Source: Volvox africanus
Taxonomy: Eukaryota > Chlorophyta > Chlorophyceae > Chlamydomonadales > Volvocaceae
Reading direction: 5' to 3'
DNA length: 64,000 bases
Assembly: GCA_030268105.1 (NCBI GenBank)
Contig: BSDZ01000015.1
Span: forward strand, 3,189,501-3,253,500
The notes below the pieces were generated by a model. The model saw nothing but the letters and a program-made list of their open reading frames with translations, was not told where the DNA came from and did not search any database. Shown one piece after another: positions 41,501 to 55,300 of the stretch. The translations under genes were made by a program, and so were the position numbers. Numbering within the stretch: the first letter of the stretch is position 1; every line of letters begins with the position of its first letter.

Positions 41501-44025
41501 TCAGTGCAAACAGAACGCACGACTGTTGACCATCACCATGCAGCATATAACACAACATTCCTAAATGGAGTAGTTATCCAACTCACTTCGGAATTCCCAC
41601 GCTGAGGTGACCAGGGCGTCCACAATGGGCTCATCAATTCATCACAGATACACAACCACTTTGTGGGCAACCTCTGGGGCAATTCAGCTGGATAAGGCCA
41701 GTATGGCGCCAAGCTGCCGTTAACTAGCTCTGTAGGTACAGCACGTCTGTACATACGCACAAGCACGCGAAAGGCAAGACACGAATGGGAAGTGCCTGAG
41801 GTGTTAGTGGATGGGTCCTCAAAAACCTTAGGCTTGGTAAGATGTGTAACTACGCTGGAAACGGAATAGGCGAGGCTGGAACGAGTTGCCCACACCTCGA
41901 ACGTGAATCGGGACGAATCAAGACTGTATTATACTTTAATGATATCAACACGAAAACTTCAAGAAATCTTTAGTAACTATGGAGCGTGGAAGGGTCAAAG
42001 CGATGCTTCATACGAACTTCTAGGGAAGGAGAAGACGAATCGACGGCAACCAAAGCAAGCTTATTGGGATAGGTCCGATCCGCAAATCTCACATGAAAAC
42101 TTCCACACAACAGGCGAGGCGCTTTACATGCTCCGCATCGACCATTGCTTGCCGCAGCAAGAGTCAAGCTGCGAGACTCAACAGCGTTCGCCCACTGCAC
42201 AGGTTAATAAAATGTCCATATACCACATCAAGTAAGAAATTAAGACTGTAAAATTGACGGCGGGAAGAAGCACTGCATGGCCTTGATGGCCACGCAATAT
42301 CACCATCGATAGGGTCTGGATTATTCACCTGTTAAATCGTGGATGTCTTTCCTCAGTAGAAGATATTGTGATCGACAGGTAGCTCAGAGGCTTCATCCAT
42401 AACGGCGAGGAAGACGCCATCACGCGTGCTCAGCCGTGAGGCGCGCAACTTGCGCGGGCGACACGGATATTGGATGAAATACGCAGCAGTGAGAAAACAA
42501 GTAGCAATAAAATATGTGACAATGACCAAAAATTCAGCCTTTAGCAGTTCAGTTCCGTTTAGTGCGGTATAAGGTATACAAAAGTATGTATGGTATGCCT
42601 AAATAAAATATTACAGTGTAATGCTTATTAAATAAAAAGGTCAACTGCTTAAATTAAATTCCAGATATGTGGCAGGGATGCAAGCTTTACATACGGCCAC
42701 AATTGGGCGAAGCGCATTCGGGCATGATTTGCCGTATATGTCGCCAGCTGGGCGCTCGTCCACCGAGCTGGCAGAACTAATGGCAATCAATCCCAATGGG
42801 CGGCTCCAACTAGGATCCTGCTCAATTCGACAACTAAGTTATACGTTTGATGCCCCACAATGTGTTAATTGTTTTACAGAGCAGAGCTGTCCAGCCCATT
42901 ACGACTTCAAGCATACTGAGGCGTGGTACACTTTTCACTTTTTCATACATAATGCTTTGATATGTTGTAAAGAACAATGATTTTCAAGGTTTACCTGTGG
43001 ATGGAAAGAGGATATGCCAGGCGTGCATGTATATGCGGCATGGAGAGGCTGCCAAATTCCAAGCTTCCCTCTTATTCGAGCGCCTTGCTGTGCCGAGCTG
43101 CAATGCAAGGACGCCAGTCGTGCTCTTTAAATAGGAAAATCTGCGACGGCTTTGTCAGGATCAGGACTCTTGAGCTTTCGATCCTTCTGTCGATTTGCAT
43201 GTGCAAAGCCAGCCTTGGCTCTCTCCACGTTCTTATGCACAAAAGATGCTTGTGATTAGGAATGCCTTAACTTGGTGGAGGAGGAATCCAAGTCACAAAT
43301 ACCTGGCATGGCGAAGTTACATCGCTGCTTACCCGCAGTAGCCTAGGTACAAAACTCCACGTTCATTCATTTAGGTAGCAATTAAAGCATGTCTTCTTAA
43401 TTACCATTCACCTGCAACGAACACCTAGAGAGAACCACTCCCAGACAGCATAGTGCCAACACCAGCCCCAGGGCAGCCGCCCTACACACCCAGGCAACCC
43501 GATGTCTCATGCGACCTCACAAGCAGACGTACGTAGCCGTTGTTCTGTTGCCCTTAACAAGGTATTTGATTCGGATATAGTGGATCCAATGATCCTTATA
43601 TATTTGGCCCGTAGTTGTCAAGAGTTGTTTAAATCTGCTATGTTTTTCTGCACTTATATCACAGGCCTTCATTCAGCAGCAACCCGACGTGATCACCTGG
43701 CAAAACATGCTAAGTGGCTTCACTCAACTCCTGCTATTAGTAAGCGATAACACTTTAAGAAGAACTGATCCATTCCATCCCCTCAATTCGAGATGTCTAG
43801 CCCTTGGCTGCAGCCGTTGCTTGAGGCGGTCCACGGCATTACACCGCACAAAATTGCGCCTCGCAATGCCGCCTGCTTTGCTTTCGCGAAATTCAAGGCC
43901 TTACCCATGTCGCTGCTCATGCATGTCATCAATTATCCTTCATTTCCCATCCCTAATTAAATGCCTTTCCAGGCAAACCCGAGCTCTTTATCAACGCCTA
44001 TTAAACTGCCAGGCCTAAGGACGCT
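36299..44025. other. Gene-poor stretch, no gene recognised
   Basis: No exon chain with a recognisable product was found on either strand. 38510-40260 is pyrimidine-rich on the plus strand with CTCTCT and CACACA runs. Isolated open frames, for example 38194-38532 minus (112 residues) and 42669-42980 plus (103 residues), show no family I recognise and lack supporting neighbours. The last 200 bp before 44026 should be the metH 3' untranslated region; TGTAA (minus) at 43839-43843 could be its polyadenylation signal, by analogy with green algae. Confidence 0.4.
37803..37888. repeat. Exact tandem duplication, 42-bp period, two copies
   Basis: ATAATGGCGATATCACAG begins the unit at 37803 and again at 37845. 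Both copies run through GTTCGCTGTCCAGATC. The match is perfect by eye. Confidence 0.95.
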
Positions 44026-46334
44026 TCAAGGCTCATAGTTGAGCATAGTCGCTAGCCAGCGTTCCGCCTCCTTGACGTCCATGTTCTTGCGCATAGCGTA
44101 CTCCTCAACTTGCTCACGGGTAATCTTGCCGACTGCGAAGTACGAGGAGCAACGGCCACCAAAGTACAGGCCGCTGACGCTGGCCGCCGGCCACATGGCT
44201 AGCGACTCCGTCAGCTTGATATCAGTGGTTTCCTCCGCATCCAGCAGCTGCCACATGGTGAGCTTCTCAGTGTGGTCTGGCTGGGAAGGGTATCCCGGCG
44301 CGGGACGGATGCCCTACAAGCATGCACAGATACACGTACCTGAATACCAAGCATGCGTGATAGCGACTGCCCAAGAAGGGAAGCAGGCCATAAGGCCGGG
44401 GCCCGCTATCCCAGAGGAAAACAGATCGAAACACGGGGATGGGAAAACTGTAGGCAGCGTCGTCAAGCACATGGCAAACCTTCCGCATCACAATCATTAC
44501 TATTTCACATCTGGTGGTGCTGCGTCTTAGCCACGCACCTGGTACTTGACCTTTAACATGTCATCCACGCTGATCTGCTCGTCCGCCGCGTAGCCCCAGT
44601 AGTCGCGGCGGACTAGCTCGTGCAGCCGCTCTGCGAGTGCCTCAGCCAGGCGATCTGCCAGCGCTTCGGCCATGATATAACTGTAGTCGTCACTGGCGGC
44701 CTTGAACCCGGCAATTACCTCCTCCAAGCCGTGACCTGCCACATACGGAGTGAGATACAACTGAGCAGCAGGAGAGGGCCGGAGGTGCAGAGCGATAAGC
44801 TCTGTTTAGGATTACAAGGCACGAGCGCAGCACACGATATTCCTCGATGCCATACGCGTGTAAGGTTCTTAACGACGCCATCAATCGTATGATCCAGACA
44901 TACACCCCTTAGCCTTGCAGCAACACCGGGGGTCGTGCCTCACCTGCCGTGCAGGCGAACATGCCGACGTAGTCCTCCAAGCCACTGCCCTTGGGCGCTA
45001 CAAAATCCGAGATGCAATAGTAGGGCTCTGCGCCGTCCTTCTCTGCTTGCTGCCGGAGGCCTGCCAACTTCGCCTTGACGGTACTGCGCGACTCATCCAT
45101 GTACACCTCAATGTCATCGCCCACGGCGGCCGCGGGGTACATGCCCACGACAGCCTTGAGCGTCACGCGCTTGTTTTTCACAAAATCGCTCAGCATCACC
45201 TGCGTGAGGTCAAGCCGAGCGGCGCATCTTCAGGGCAGGCTTTGACTGGGGTGTCCATCATGCATACCCGTTTTCATGAAGCGCGAGCTTCCATGCTAGC
45301 CCATGGCATCTAGCACTGTGAAAATTTCCGGGCAAGCTTACCTACATCTGCAGAATCCCGGCACATAATTAAGCGCATATCAAATGAAGGTGAGGTCTGG
45401 GGTGTTGTCACGGCATGGCCACTAAGCACTGCTGTAGGCTCAAGTACTGTGCCAACACGACGAGTAAAAGCCGCAAATCCAGACCATAGCATAACCCGCC
45501 GTCGCCATTTTCTGCAAGGTACGCACCTGAGCCTCATCATACAGCTTCTTGGCTTCCGCGCCTACGGTAGCGTCATTGAAAATGCGCGGAAACCCACGGT
45601 TGGGATAACGGCCTCGCAGCTGCCACACCTGCGCAAATTGGACGTTGGCAGCAGTGAGTGGCTGCATAGCAGATTTGTATGGCCTCGGAATACATAAGAA
45701 AGCACACAAAAAAGCACTATCAGTCAAACCATTCTCCAAGGCGCCCCTATAATATAACAGCTAAAACCAACCCAAAAGTGAAGTCCCTACACACTTTCCT
45801 GCGCGCCCTGCTTCAATTGCACAAGACAGCAATAGCGGTGGCTGCCGCGACCCATACCTGGAAGAAGGGGTTCCAATCAATATACGGCAGCACATCCTCG
45901 ATCGGAAAGTCGGCAAAAACCGTGTTGCCGAGCACCTGTTTGGAGGTCGGGCACGGTCGCGAATTGGATCATCACAGGCGCGACTACTAGCAAAGTCCCC
46001 GGCGTCATTCTGTACCAGAGCCACGTGACATGTGTTATCGGGCTTCAATAAGTACGATATAACTCTTACTGGCCAACATAGAACAGAGCCCATAGACGCT
46101 AGTTGCGTGCAAAAACCCAAAGCAATGTGGCAAAACATTTTCACAACTAAGTTGCCACCTGAGACGGGAAACGCCCACCTTGGGCTTGAACGGTCGGTTG
46201 TTCTCGTCCTTCCAGTCTACCAGAAAGGCCCGCTTGCGCGCGTCTGCCAAGCTCAGGTACTTGCGATCCTCTAATGAGGCGTAGAATTCATCACGCAAGT
46301 CTGCATACTGTTCCGCAATCTCGGCGATAAATTC
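44026..46334 (-). CDS. metH: metH exons for the activation (AdoMet-binding) domain and stop codon
   Basis: Exons 46179-46334, 45858-45935 (IDWNPFFQ), 45527-45628, 44944-45199 ([12 protein letters not shown]), 44539-44735 ([10 protein letters not shown]) and 44026-44313. The last reads [30 protein letters not shown] and ends LNYEP with TGA at 44028-44026. This domain binds S-adenosylmethionine and reductant to rescue oxidised cobalamin. The SGLYFGGRC stretch departs from the usual SGWYFSHP. Confidence 0.95.
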
Positions 46335-49300
46335 CTGTGCCATGGAAGAAGTAATTGAGTGAGGACAATGGCCTGCGGAAGATAGCCCGACCAACTGCCT
46401 TACGCGGCTTGCTTTCCTGACACCACGGGCAACTGCACCGCCCGACTGACCATGATCCATGAAGCATACACACTTAACATGTGTTCCTAGAGCACTCATA
46501 TTGTTTACCATTTCGCCAAGCTGAAGGGTTTGTCCTTACATAATCGGCCCAGGCAAACAATCAAGACACCAAAATTGTATGCCATAGTACGAACTCATCC
46601 CAGATCAATTTGACCCAAGCGATAACCTATACATTTTAATCCCACCAAGCTTGCCATTCACCTGACGCTGAGTGAGGTTCTTATCCACAAACGCCTGGCA
46701 AACCGGCACACTACGCGACGCGTCCAGCACGTGGACTACAGGGCCGCTATACGCAGGGGCGATCTTGACAGCAGTGTGCATTTTGGACGTGGTCGCGCCG
46801 CCGATCAGCAAAGGCGTCTGTGACGAGACAAGAGAAGGTTGAAGGGATATCTTAGGATAGAATGCTCGAGCGCGTGCCTAGAAGGACATGGCTTCCACTC
46901 TTTTCCTCATCGGGTGTGCAATGAAGTGCCTTGCTCTTAGCAGGACCTTTGAAGGAGACATGGAACCAGCGTGCTTGAGGAACCGTCGGCACCTTTTATA
47001 TCATACGTCTGAAAAGTTGGCATACGTCATCAAGCATTCGATCGCGGCACACCGTAAAACCGCAACGGAGAAGCAAACACCCCGAGCCCCGCTCCTATGT
47101 GCTCGCTCGCCGCGCACATACCTTCATGCCGCGCTCCTCCATCTTCTTGGCAACAGTCACCATCTCATCCAACGAAGGCGTGATTAGACCCGACAGTCCA
47201 ATTATGTCGGCCTTGTGTTTCACAGCAGCGTCCAGGATCACGTCCCACGGGGTCATAACGCCCAGGTCGATCACCTGGCCTCCATTGGCGGACACGGTAG
47301 GCAAGCCAGCGGGTCAGTCTACTGGTGTCCAGTAGAATAAATCAAATAACCATCGATGCATACAGTGTCAAAAGCTAGCGTTTAGCGTTTGCCTCACCTT
47401 GAAGTTGTTGCAGCCCAGCACGACTCCGACAATATTCTTGCCAATGTCGTGTACGTCGCCCTTAACTGTTGCCAGCACGAACACACCGGCGTTGGAGTCC
47501 TCGCCAACGGTACCGCTAAGCCGTTTTTCCTCCTCGATGAAGGGCACCAGGTGCGCCACAGCCTTCTTCATAACGCGTGCAGACTTGATGACCTGCGCAT
47601 GCGCACGCACGCCCAAGCACCGTCAAAGATCCCCTTGAGGCGGAAGGCCCAGCAGATACATTACCATGGTCAGCAGGGTACATTACCAGGGCTGCAGTTG
47701 CTTAAGCTATCCCCTACGTGTTTTAAATCCTACCTGTGGTAAAAACATCTTGCCGGCGCCGAAGAGATCCCCGACTACATTCATGCCGTCCATCAATGGG
47801 CCCTCAATGACCCGCAATGGCTTCGGATACCTGTATTAGAGAGCAGAGGAGCGCTCAGCAACCATAACAGAAAGGGTGTTCGACACTTGGGCAGTTCGTC
47901 TCAAAGACAAAGAGAAATGAGGGCTGGGCATAATCCCGTTAAGCTCTCAAAAGACAACACCACCAACCCCTGGATGCAAACATACGGATACTGCCCTCCA
48001 ACCATTAAAAATGCACAATCTACGGAAACCATATGCTACAAACGAGGCCTAGCCTTTCAAATCAGGTACAACGAAAATGATCTCCCGCATGAGCTTAGTC
48101 CACCATAATACCCTCCCGGCCTGTATCCTGTTTCACGCGCTAAGTTGCTTGGCCCCATACCTGCCACATGTGCGCGCCTCCTCCGTGTCCACCACTGCAA
48201 ACTCGTCAATGCCCTTAACAAGCGCGTACTCAATGCGCTTTTCTACGGGCAGATCGCGCCACGAGTCTTCCTTTTTGGCGCCCCCTTCTGCCGCACCCTG
48301 CATCCCCTTCTTCATGACCGCGGTAGGCTTGCACTTTGGCTCCAGAGTTGCCGCAAACTCCAGCATGCGCTCTGTTGCATTCTCACACCTGTCAGAGTAT
48401 ACATCACAAGACAGGGCACATATCACTAAGCATATTTGCTATCTCAGGATGACTGTGTGAGCCTGGTAATAGGATAGCCTGCCACCTTAGGTTAGCTATT
48501 ACGTGTAAGCACAACCCCATACAATCGAATATGATCCACGTGCCAAGTGAGACCAACAACATCATAAATGGTGCTCGTAAATGCATACTGCAATGTCACC
48601 CATCCCCTTACCTGTTCAGTAGCACATCCTCTACGTACTCCAGGAGCTCCTTGTCAAGCCTCTCGTACACGTCCTCCTTGACTTGGGCCGCGTTCACAAT
48701 ACCCATGTCCATGCCCGCAGCGCATGCGTGGTGCAGAAAGGCACTGTGGAACGCACGCCGCACAGCCTCATTCCCACGGAAGCTAAATGCAATATTGCTG
48801 ACGCCGCCACTGATCTTAGCGCCAGGGCACAGCCGCTTGATTTCCCGGGTGGCCCGAATAAAGTCCACCGCATAGTTGTTGTGCTCAGGCAGGCCAGTGC
48901 CAATGGTGAGAATGTTGGGGTCGAAGATAATGTCCTGCGGATCGAAGCCCACCTGCTCCACCAAAATCGTATATGCACGACAGCAGATGCGGATCTTGTC
49001 TGCATACCCTGCTGCCTGGCCCTGCTCGTCAAACGCCATTACCACCACTGCCGCACCGTGCCGCTTCACAATTTCCGCCTGCTTGCAGAATGCTTCCTCA
49101 CCCTCCTTCAGGCTAATGCTGTTGACGATGCATTTGCCCTGGCTGCACTTCAGACCGGCCTCCACAATGTGGAACTTGCTGCTATCGATCATGAATGGGA
49201 CCCGGCTGATTTCAGGGTCGCTGACCAGCAGGTTCACGAACCGAGTCATGGCTGCCACACCGTCAATCAACCCGTCGTCCATATTGATGTCCAGCACGTC

Positions 49301-52300
49301 CGCACCCTGCTGGACCTGCTGCAGTGCGATTGACACCGCCTTCTCGTAGTCGTTGTTGATAATGGCCTTCTTGAAGAGAATGCTGCCCGCCACGTTGCAC
49401 CGCTCGCCAATGTTCAGGAACGTGCGGCGCATGTTGGCGGCGTCTGGCTTGTAATTAAGCGGTTCCAGACCGCTGATGCGCATGAGGGGCTCAATGACCG
49501 ACGGCTTGCGCGGTGGATACGCAGACGCCATGGCCTTGATGGCAGCGATGTGCTCCGGACCCGTGCCACAGCAGCCGCCGATGGCATTCACCAGCCCAGC
49601 CTCGCAGAATGGCCGAATCTCCTCTGCCATCTCCTCGCCCTTTTGGTCGTAGCCACCCATGGCATTCGGCAGGCCCGCATTCGGGTAGCACAGCACGTAG
49701 CAGCCAGCGCACGCACTCAGGTTGGCAATGTACTTCAGCATATCGGTTGCCCCCAGCGCGCAGTTGAGGCCCACGGCCATGGGTTTGGCGTGGCTGACGC
49801 TGTTCCAGAACGCCTCGTTGGTCTGTCCACTCAGTGTGCGGCCGCTGTTGTCCACGATGGTGCCGCTGATAAGCACAGGCACACGCACACCGCGATCCGT
49901 GAAGAACTTCTCCAGGGCATAAATGGCGGCTTTGGCGTTCAGGGTGTCGAAGATCGTTTCCACCAGGAACAAGTCCACGCCGCCCTCGTACAGTGCCTCC
50001 ATCTGCTTGTAGTACGCGTCGACCACCTCATCGTACGTGATGCCACGGAAAGCTGGGTTCTCAACGCTGGGGGACACACTGAGGGTCTTATTCGTTGGGC
50101 CAATGGCACCCGCCACAAAGCGGGGCCCGCTCTCAGGATGCGCGGCTAGGAAATCCTTGACACATTTTTTGGCGAGCTGCGCTGCTGCCCGATTGATGAG
50201 CGCGACCTCCTCCTACAGGTGTTGAAGAGAGTGACGGCATGATGGTGAAGGTCATCAGGTCTCGAAACCCACATCGCCTAGATGCTATCATGAATGCTGA
50301 TATGAAGCACGCGTGCAGAATGGCAGTTGGGTCAAAACGAACATCAGCCCCGTTGGTCATTTGACCCACACATAGGGTTCTAGCCGTTTCGTATTGAGGA
50401 AGGAAAACATTCGTATCAGAAGTCGAAAGAACTCAAAAACCCTAAGGTTCATCCGAAACCTTTCAGCTTGAAAGCAATCACCATGGGAGGTGTATTGGTT
50501 GATACAGAAATCATACAACTACCTGCGAAAAACGTTCACCCAAGAATGGCTACTTCGTCCCCACCCATGAACACCGATTGTCCTCTTTCAATCACCCCCA
50601 CTTACGTCCGCCTGCAGCTCATAGTCCGCCTGGCTGATGCACGTGCCGTTGAAGGTGTTGGTTTCGATGATGTCCGCCCCTGCCTTAAGGTACGCCGTGT
50701 GGATCTGGCCGATCACATCCGGCCTGGTAATGACCAGCACGTCGTTGTTGCCCTTCAGCTCGTGGCTGTGGTTGGCATAGCGCTCGCCACGGAAGTCCTC
50801 CTCCTGCAGCTTGTATTTCTGAACCTGAGTGCCCATCGCGCCGTCGATGAACAGAATGCGCTCCCGGAACAGCTTGTCTAGCTGCTTGAAGACCGGCGAC
50901 GCCTTTAGCTGCTCTACGCACAGCTTGTAAGCTGGAACGGGGGGCAAATCTGTGTCCGGCGCCAGAGGGTCAAGGCCCTTGGGAATGGGGTTAACCCGCG
51001 GCGTGATCTTAGAGCCTGCGGGCTGCATATTCAGGCGCTGCACATTGGTTGGCTTGCACTTAGGCTCCAAAGTAGCGGCAAACTCGAGCATGCGCTCCGT
51101 CGCATTTTCGCACCTATGTGGGAGGGCAGCACAAGCAAGAAATGTGATTAAAACTGATACTTAATTCAGGCTGAATTGGACCGATCTCAAGGGAGAGCTA
51201 AATGCTGGAAGAGACGTACCAATACGTCACTGTAAAGAGGTGCGAAACCCACATAGTTGCGACACCGACAGACAAGATGGAATAGTACCAATTGACTCGA
51301 TGCACCTAACCTGTTCAGTAGCACATCCTCTACGTACTCCAGGAGCTCCTTGTCAAGCCTCTCGTACAGGTCCTCCTTGACTTGGGCCGCGTTCACAATA
51401 CCCATGTCCATGCCCGCAGCGCATGCGTGGTGCAGAAAGGCACTGTGGAACGCACGCCGCACAGCCTCATTCCCACGGAAGCTAAATGCAATATTGCTGA
51501 CGCCGCCACTGATCTTAGCGCCAGGGCACAGCCGCTTGATTTCCCGGGTGGCCCGAATAAAGTCCACCGCATAGTTGTTGTGCTCAGGCAGGCCAGTGCC
51601 AATGGTGAGAATGTTGGGGTCGAAGATAATGTCCTGCGGATCGAAGCCCACCTGCTCCACCAAAATCGTATATGCACGACAGCAGATGCGGATCTTGTCT
51701 GCATACCCTGCTGCCTGGCCCTGCTCGTCAAACGCCATTACCACCACTGCCGCACCGTGCCGCTTCACAATTTCCGCCTGCTTGCAGAATGCTTCCTCAC
51801 CCTCCTTCAGGCTAATGCTGTTGACGATGCATTTGCCCTGGCTGCACTTCAGACCGGCCTCCACAATGTGGAACTTGCTGCTATCGATCATGAATGGGAC
51901 CCGGCTGATTTCAGGGTCGCTGACCAGCAGGTTCACGAACCGAGTCATGGCTGCCACACCGTCAATCAACCCGTCGTCCATATTGATGTCCAGCACGTCC
52001 GCACCCTGCTGGACCTGCTGCAGTGCGATTGACACCGCCTTCTCGTAGTCGTTGTTGATAATGGCCTTCTTGAAGAGAATGCTGCCCGCCACGTTGCACC
52101 GCTCGCCAATGTTCAGGAACGTGCGGCGCATGTTGGCGGCGTCTGGCTTGTAATTAAGCGGTTCCAGACCGCTGATGCGCATGAGGGGCTCAATGACCGA
52201 CGGCTTGCGCGGTGGATACGCAGACGCCATGGCCTTGATGGCAGCGATGTGCTCCGGACCCGTGCCACAGCAGCCGCCGATGGCATTCACCAGCCCAGCC

Positions 52301-55300
52301 TCGCAGAATGGCCGAATCTCCTCTGCCATCTCCTCGCCCTTTTGGTCGTAGCCACCCATGGCATTCGGCAGGCCCGCATTCGGGTAGCACAGCACGTAGC
52401 AGCCAGCGCACGCACTCAGGTTGGCAATGTACTTCAGCATATCGGTTGCCCCCAGCGCGCAGTTGAGGCCCACGGCCATGGGTTTGGCGTGGCTGACGCT
52501 GTTCCAGAACGCCTCGTTGGTCTGTCCACTCAGTGTGCGGCCGCTGTTGTCCACGATGGTGCCGCTGATAAGCACAGGCACACGCACACCGCGATCCGTG
52601 AAGAACTTCTCCAGGGCATAAATGGCGGCTTTGGCGTTCAGGGTGTCGAAGATCGTTTCCACCAGGAACAAGTCCACGCCGCCCTCGTACAGTGCCTCCA
52701 TCTGCTTGTAGTACGCGTCGACCACCTCATCGTACGTGATGCCACGGAAAGCTGGGTTCTCAACGCTGGGGGACACACTGAGGGTCTTATTCGTTGGGCC
52801 AATGGCACCCGCCACAAAGCGGGGCCCGCTCTCAGGATGCGCGGCTAGGAAATCCTTGACACATTTTTTGGCGAGCTGCGCTGCTGCCCGATTGATGAGC
52901 GCGACCTCCTCCTGCGCATGTCGAGTGCCAATGAATCTTATTTTTTATACAAACATTGATTGGAAATAGCAACTTGGAAATTTAAGCCCTAACGATGATC
53001 AGGATTTGACATACTCATGGAGCCTTGCAATACGTGTATCGTTGATGACATGGATGTTTTATTGTATGCAAGTCGCATGGTTGAAGCCAACAACAGATGA
53101 GTGCCTCAAAGACACTTAATAATGGGAGTTAAGAAAGATACGTTACCAGCGTTCTTTACGTGTTTCCACGTTCAAGCTTACCCAAGATGGGTTTAGTGCT
53201 ACTTAATCAATGTATGACACCCTAGGAGTATTTTCAGACCGCATAGAACAGTTTTTACGAAGGTCTTACGCCTATCTTGCCGTGGAACCACCTTTCTCTC
53301 CAGACAAGTCACAAAATGGGTGAGAAAGCATTCAATATTGCCTCCGTGTGTGCCTGTGCATTCACAATTTACTATGGAAACCATATATACCGATTGTTCT
53401 CTTACAATCTTCCCCCACTTACTTACATCCTCTCTTCATCTTTCCCTTTCTTACGCCTCCCTCACCCCGCGTCTTAATGTGTGCCCACTTTCGTCTTTTA
53501 CAACTGCACCTTCCAACGCCTTTTCCGGTTTCCATCTCATTCCCCCATGCCCAAGCCGTACTCTTCGACTGTCGTTCTGCCGTTCCACGACTTATTACTC
53601 CTCGCACCCTTCTTCAAAATTTCATTTCATTACTTTCTTGGTATTCCTTCACTTTTTGCTCGTTTCCGGCAAAGCTCAGCGGCACAAATTTCCTCGGGTC
53701 CATGGTTCCTTAGCCTTGCTTAAATTGCCTTGGACTTGTTCTCTTGCGCCTTCTTTTCGTTTGCGCTTACTCCTCTTGTCCCTCTGAAATGTGCGTGCCT
53801 TTCTTTTTTTTTGGCTACCATCGCCGCCGCTGAGTGGGTTCGGTTGGTACGCACGCGCGCTTTGAGCTGGCCGGGTTGGGTAGATGGATGGGTTGGGTTC
53901 AGGCGCCTGTAGGTTCATTTTTACAGGTGGAAAGCATTATCAAATGTTGCTACGTGGAATAAAGCATCACCATTGCTAACAAGAGGCATCATCGTAATAC
54001 CAATAATAAATCCAGTTTTTTTGCTTAAACATACGTTTTTTCAGTACCAAACGGATTTGAAATTATGCCAAATATTTGATCTTTATTTACTTTATTGCCA
54101 ATTTTCTTCTTCGCTTGTAGGCTTCCATTAATTGGGGCTCGAACCCAATGGCTAGATTCAGCTCTAAATACTTCTCTAGATTTTGGTAACCTTCACCTAA
54201 CAGATTTTTTCTGAATCATACCAATTTCACACATAACGGCGATAATACCGTTTTCTGCTGAAGGGAGAAGCACATAGGGAGGACCACTCGCGTGACAGCG
54301 CCAGCGCCTGCGGTTAGGTCAGCTTCGCCTCGGACTCAACACGTCTTTCACTTCGCCGCCAGCAATAAGGCTGATAGTATACACATTTACGGTTTCTCTT
54401 CATCTTTTACTGCTTTGATTCACGGCCTTAGCGACTACCTATTTACATCACTGCTCGCTTCCACTTTCCTTACTTTGGACGACGTCGGCCATCATCCGAC
54501 CCTCACGGTTAGTCCTCGTTTCTTCGGTTTCTTCAGCACGAGGATTCACATAATTCTCGACTTCCCCCACTTACGTCCGCCTGCAGCTCATAGTCCGCCT
54601 GGCTGATGCACGTGCCGTTGAAGGTGTTGGTTTCGATGATGTCCGCCCCTGCCTTAAGGTACGCCGTGTGGATCTGGCCGATCACATCCGGCCTGGTAAT
54701 GACCAGCACGTCGTTGTTGCCCTTCAGCTCGTGGCTGTGGTTGGCATAGCGCTCGCCACGGAAGTCCTCCTCCTGCAGCTTGTATTTCTGAACCTGAGTG
54801 CCCATCGCGCCGTCGATGAACAGAATGCGCTCCCGGAACAGCTTGTCTAGCTGCTTGAAGACCGGCGACGCCTTTAGCTGCTCTACGCACAGCTTGTAAG
54901 CTGGAACGGGGGGCAAATCTGTGTCCGGCGCCAGAGGGTCAAGGCCCTTGGGAATGGGGTTAACCCGCGGCGTGATCTTAGAGCCTGCGGGCTGCATATT
55001 CAGGCGCTGCACATTGGTTGGCTTGCACTTAGGCTCCAAAGTAGCGGCAAACTCGAGCATGCGCTCCGTGGCATCATCACGCCTGTATGCAGTAACCCCA
55101 TTCTAGACATGTTCAAGCATGGACAAATTGATCCCTACTGCCTATAGGCTCACCATTCGAGTGCGCTATGTTGCAAGTTGTTTCAACTGTAAAAGACCCT
55201 CCCAGGTTTTACCCTGAGTTATCCACAACACCTTGTTGTCACTTGCAAGGTAAGAGATGCATCATCAACTCATATCTGGCAAAATCATCAAATTCTGTAA

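Noticed and set aside
48683..50149. Long plus-strand open frames (199-216 residues) opposite the metH B exons, repeated at 51382-52848 and 55635-57101.
   Set aside because: They are antisense shadows of the highly GC-rich metH exons. They repeat only because the exons repeat, and their translations resemble no family.
54121..54200. T-arm-like TTGGG-TTCGAGC-CCCAA as a tRNA gene.
   Set aside because: The expected acceptor stem partner and D-arm are not found upstream, so at most it is a decayed tRNA-like remnant.
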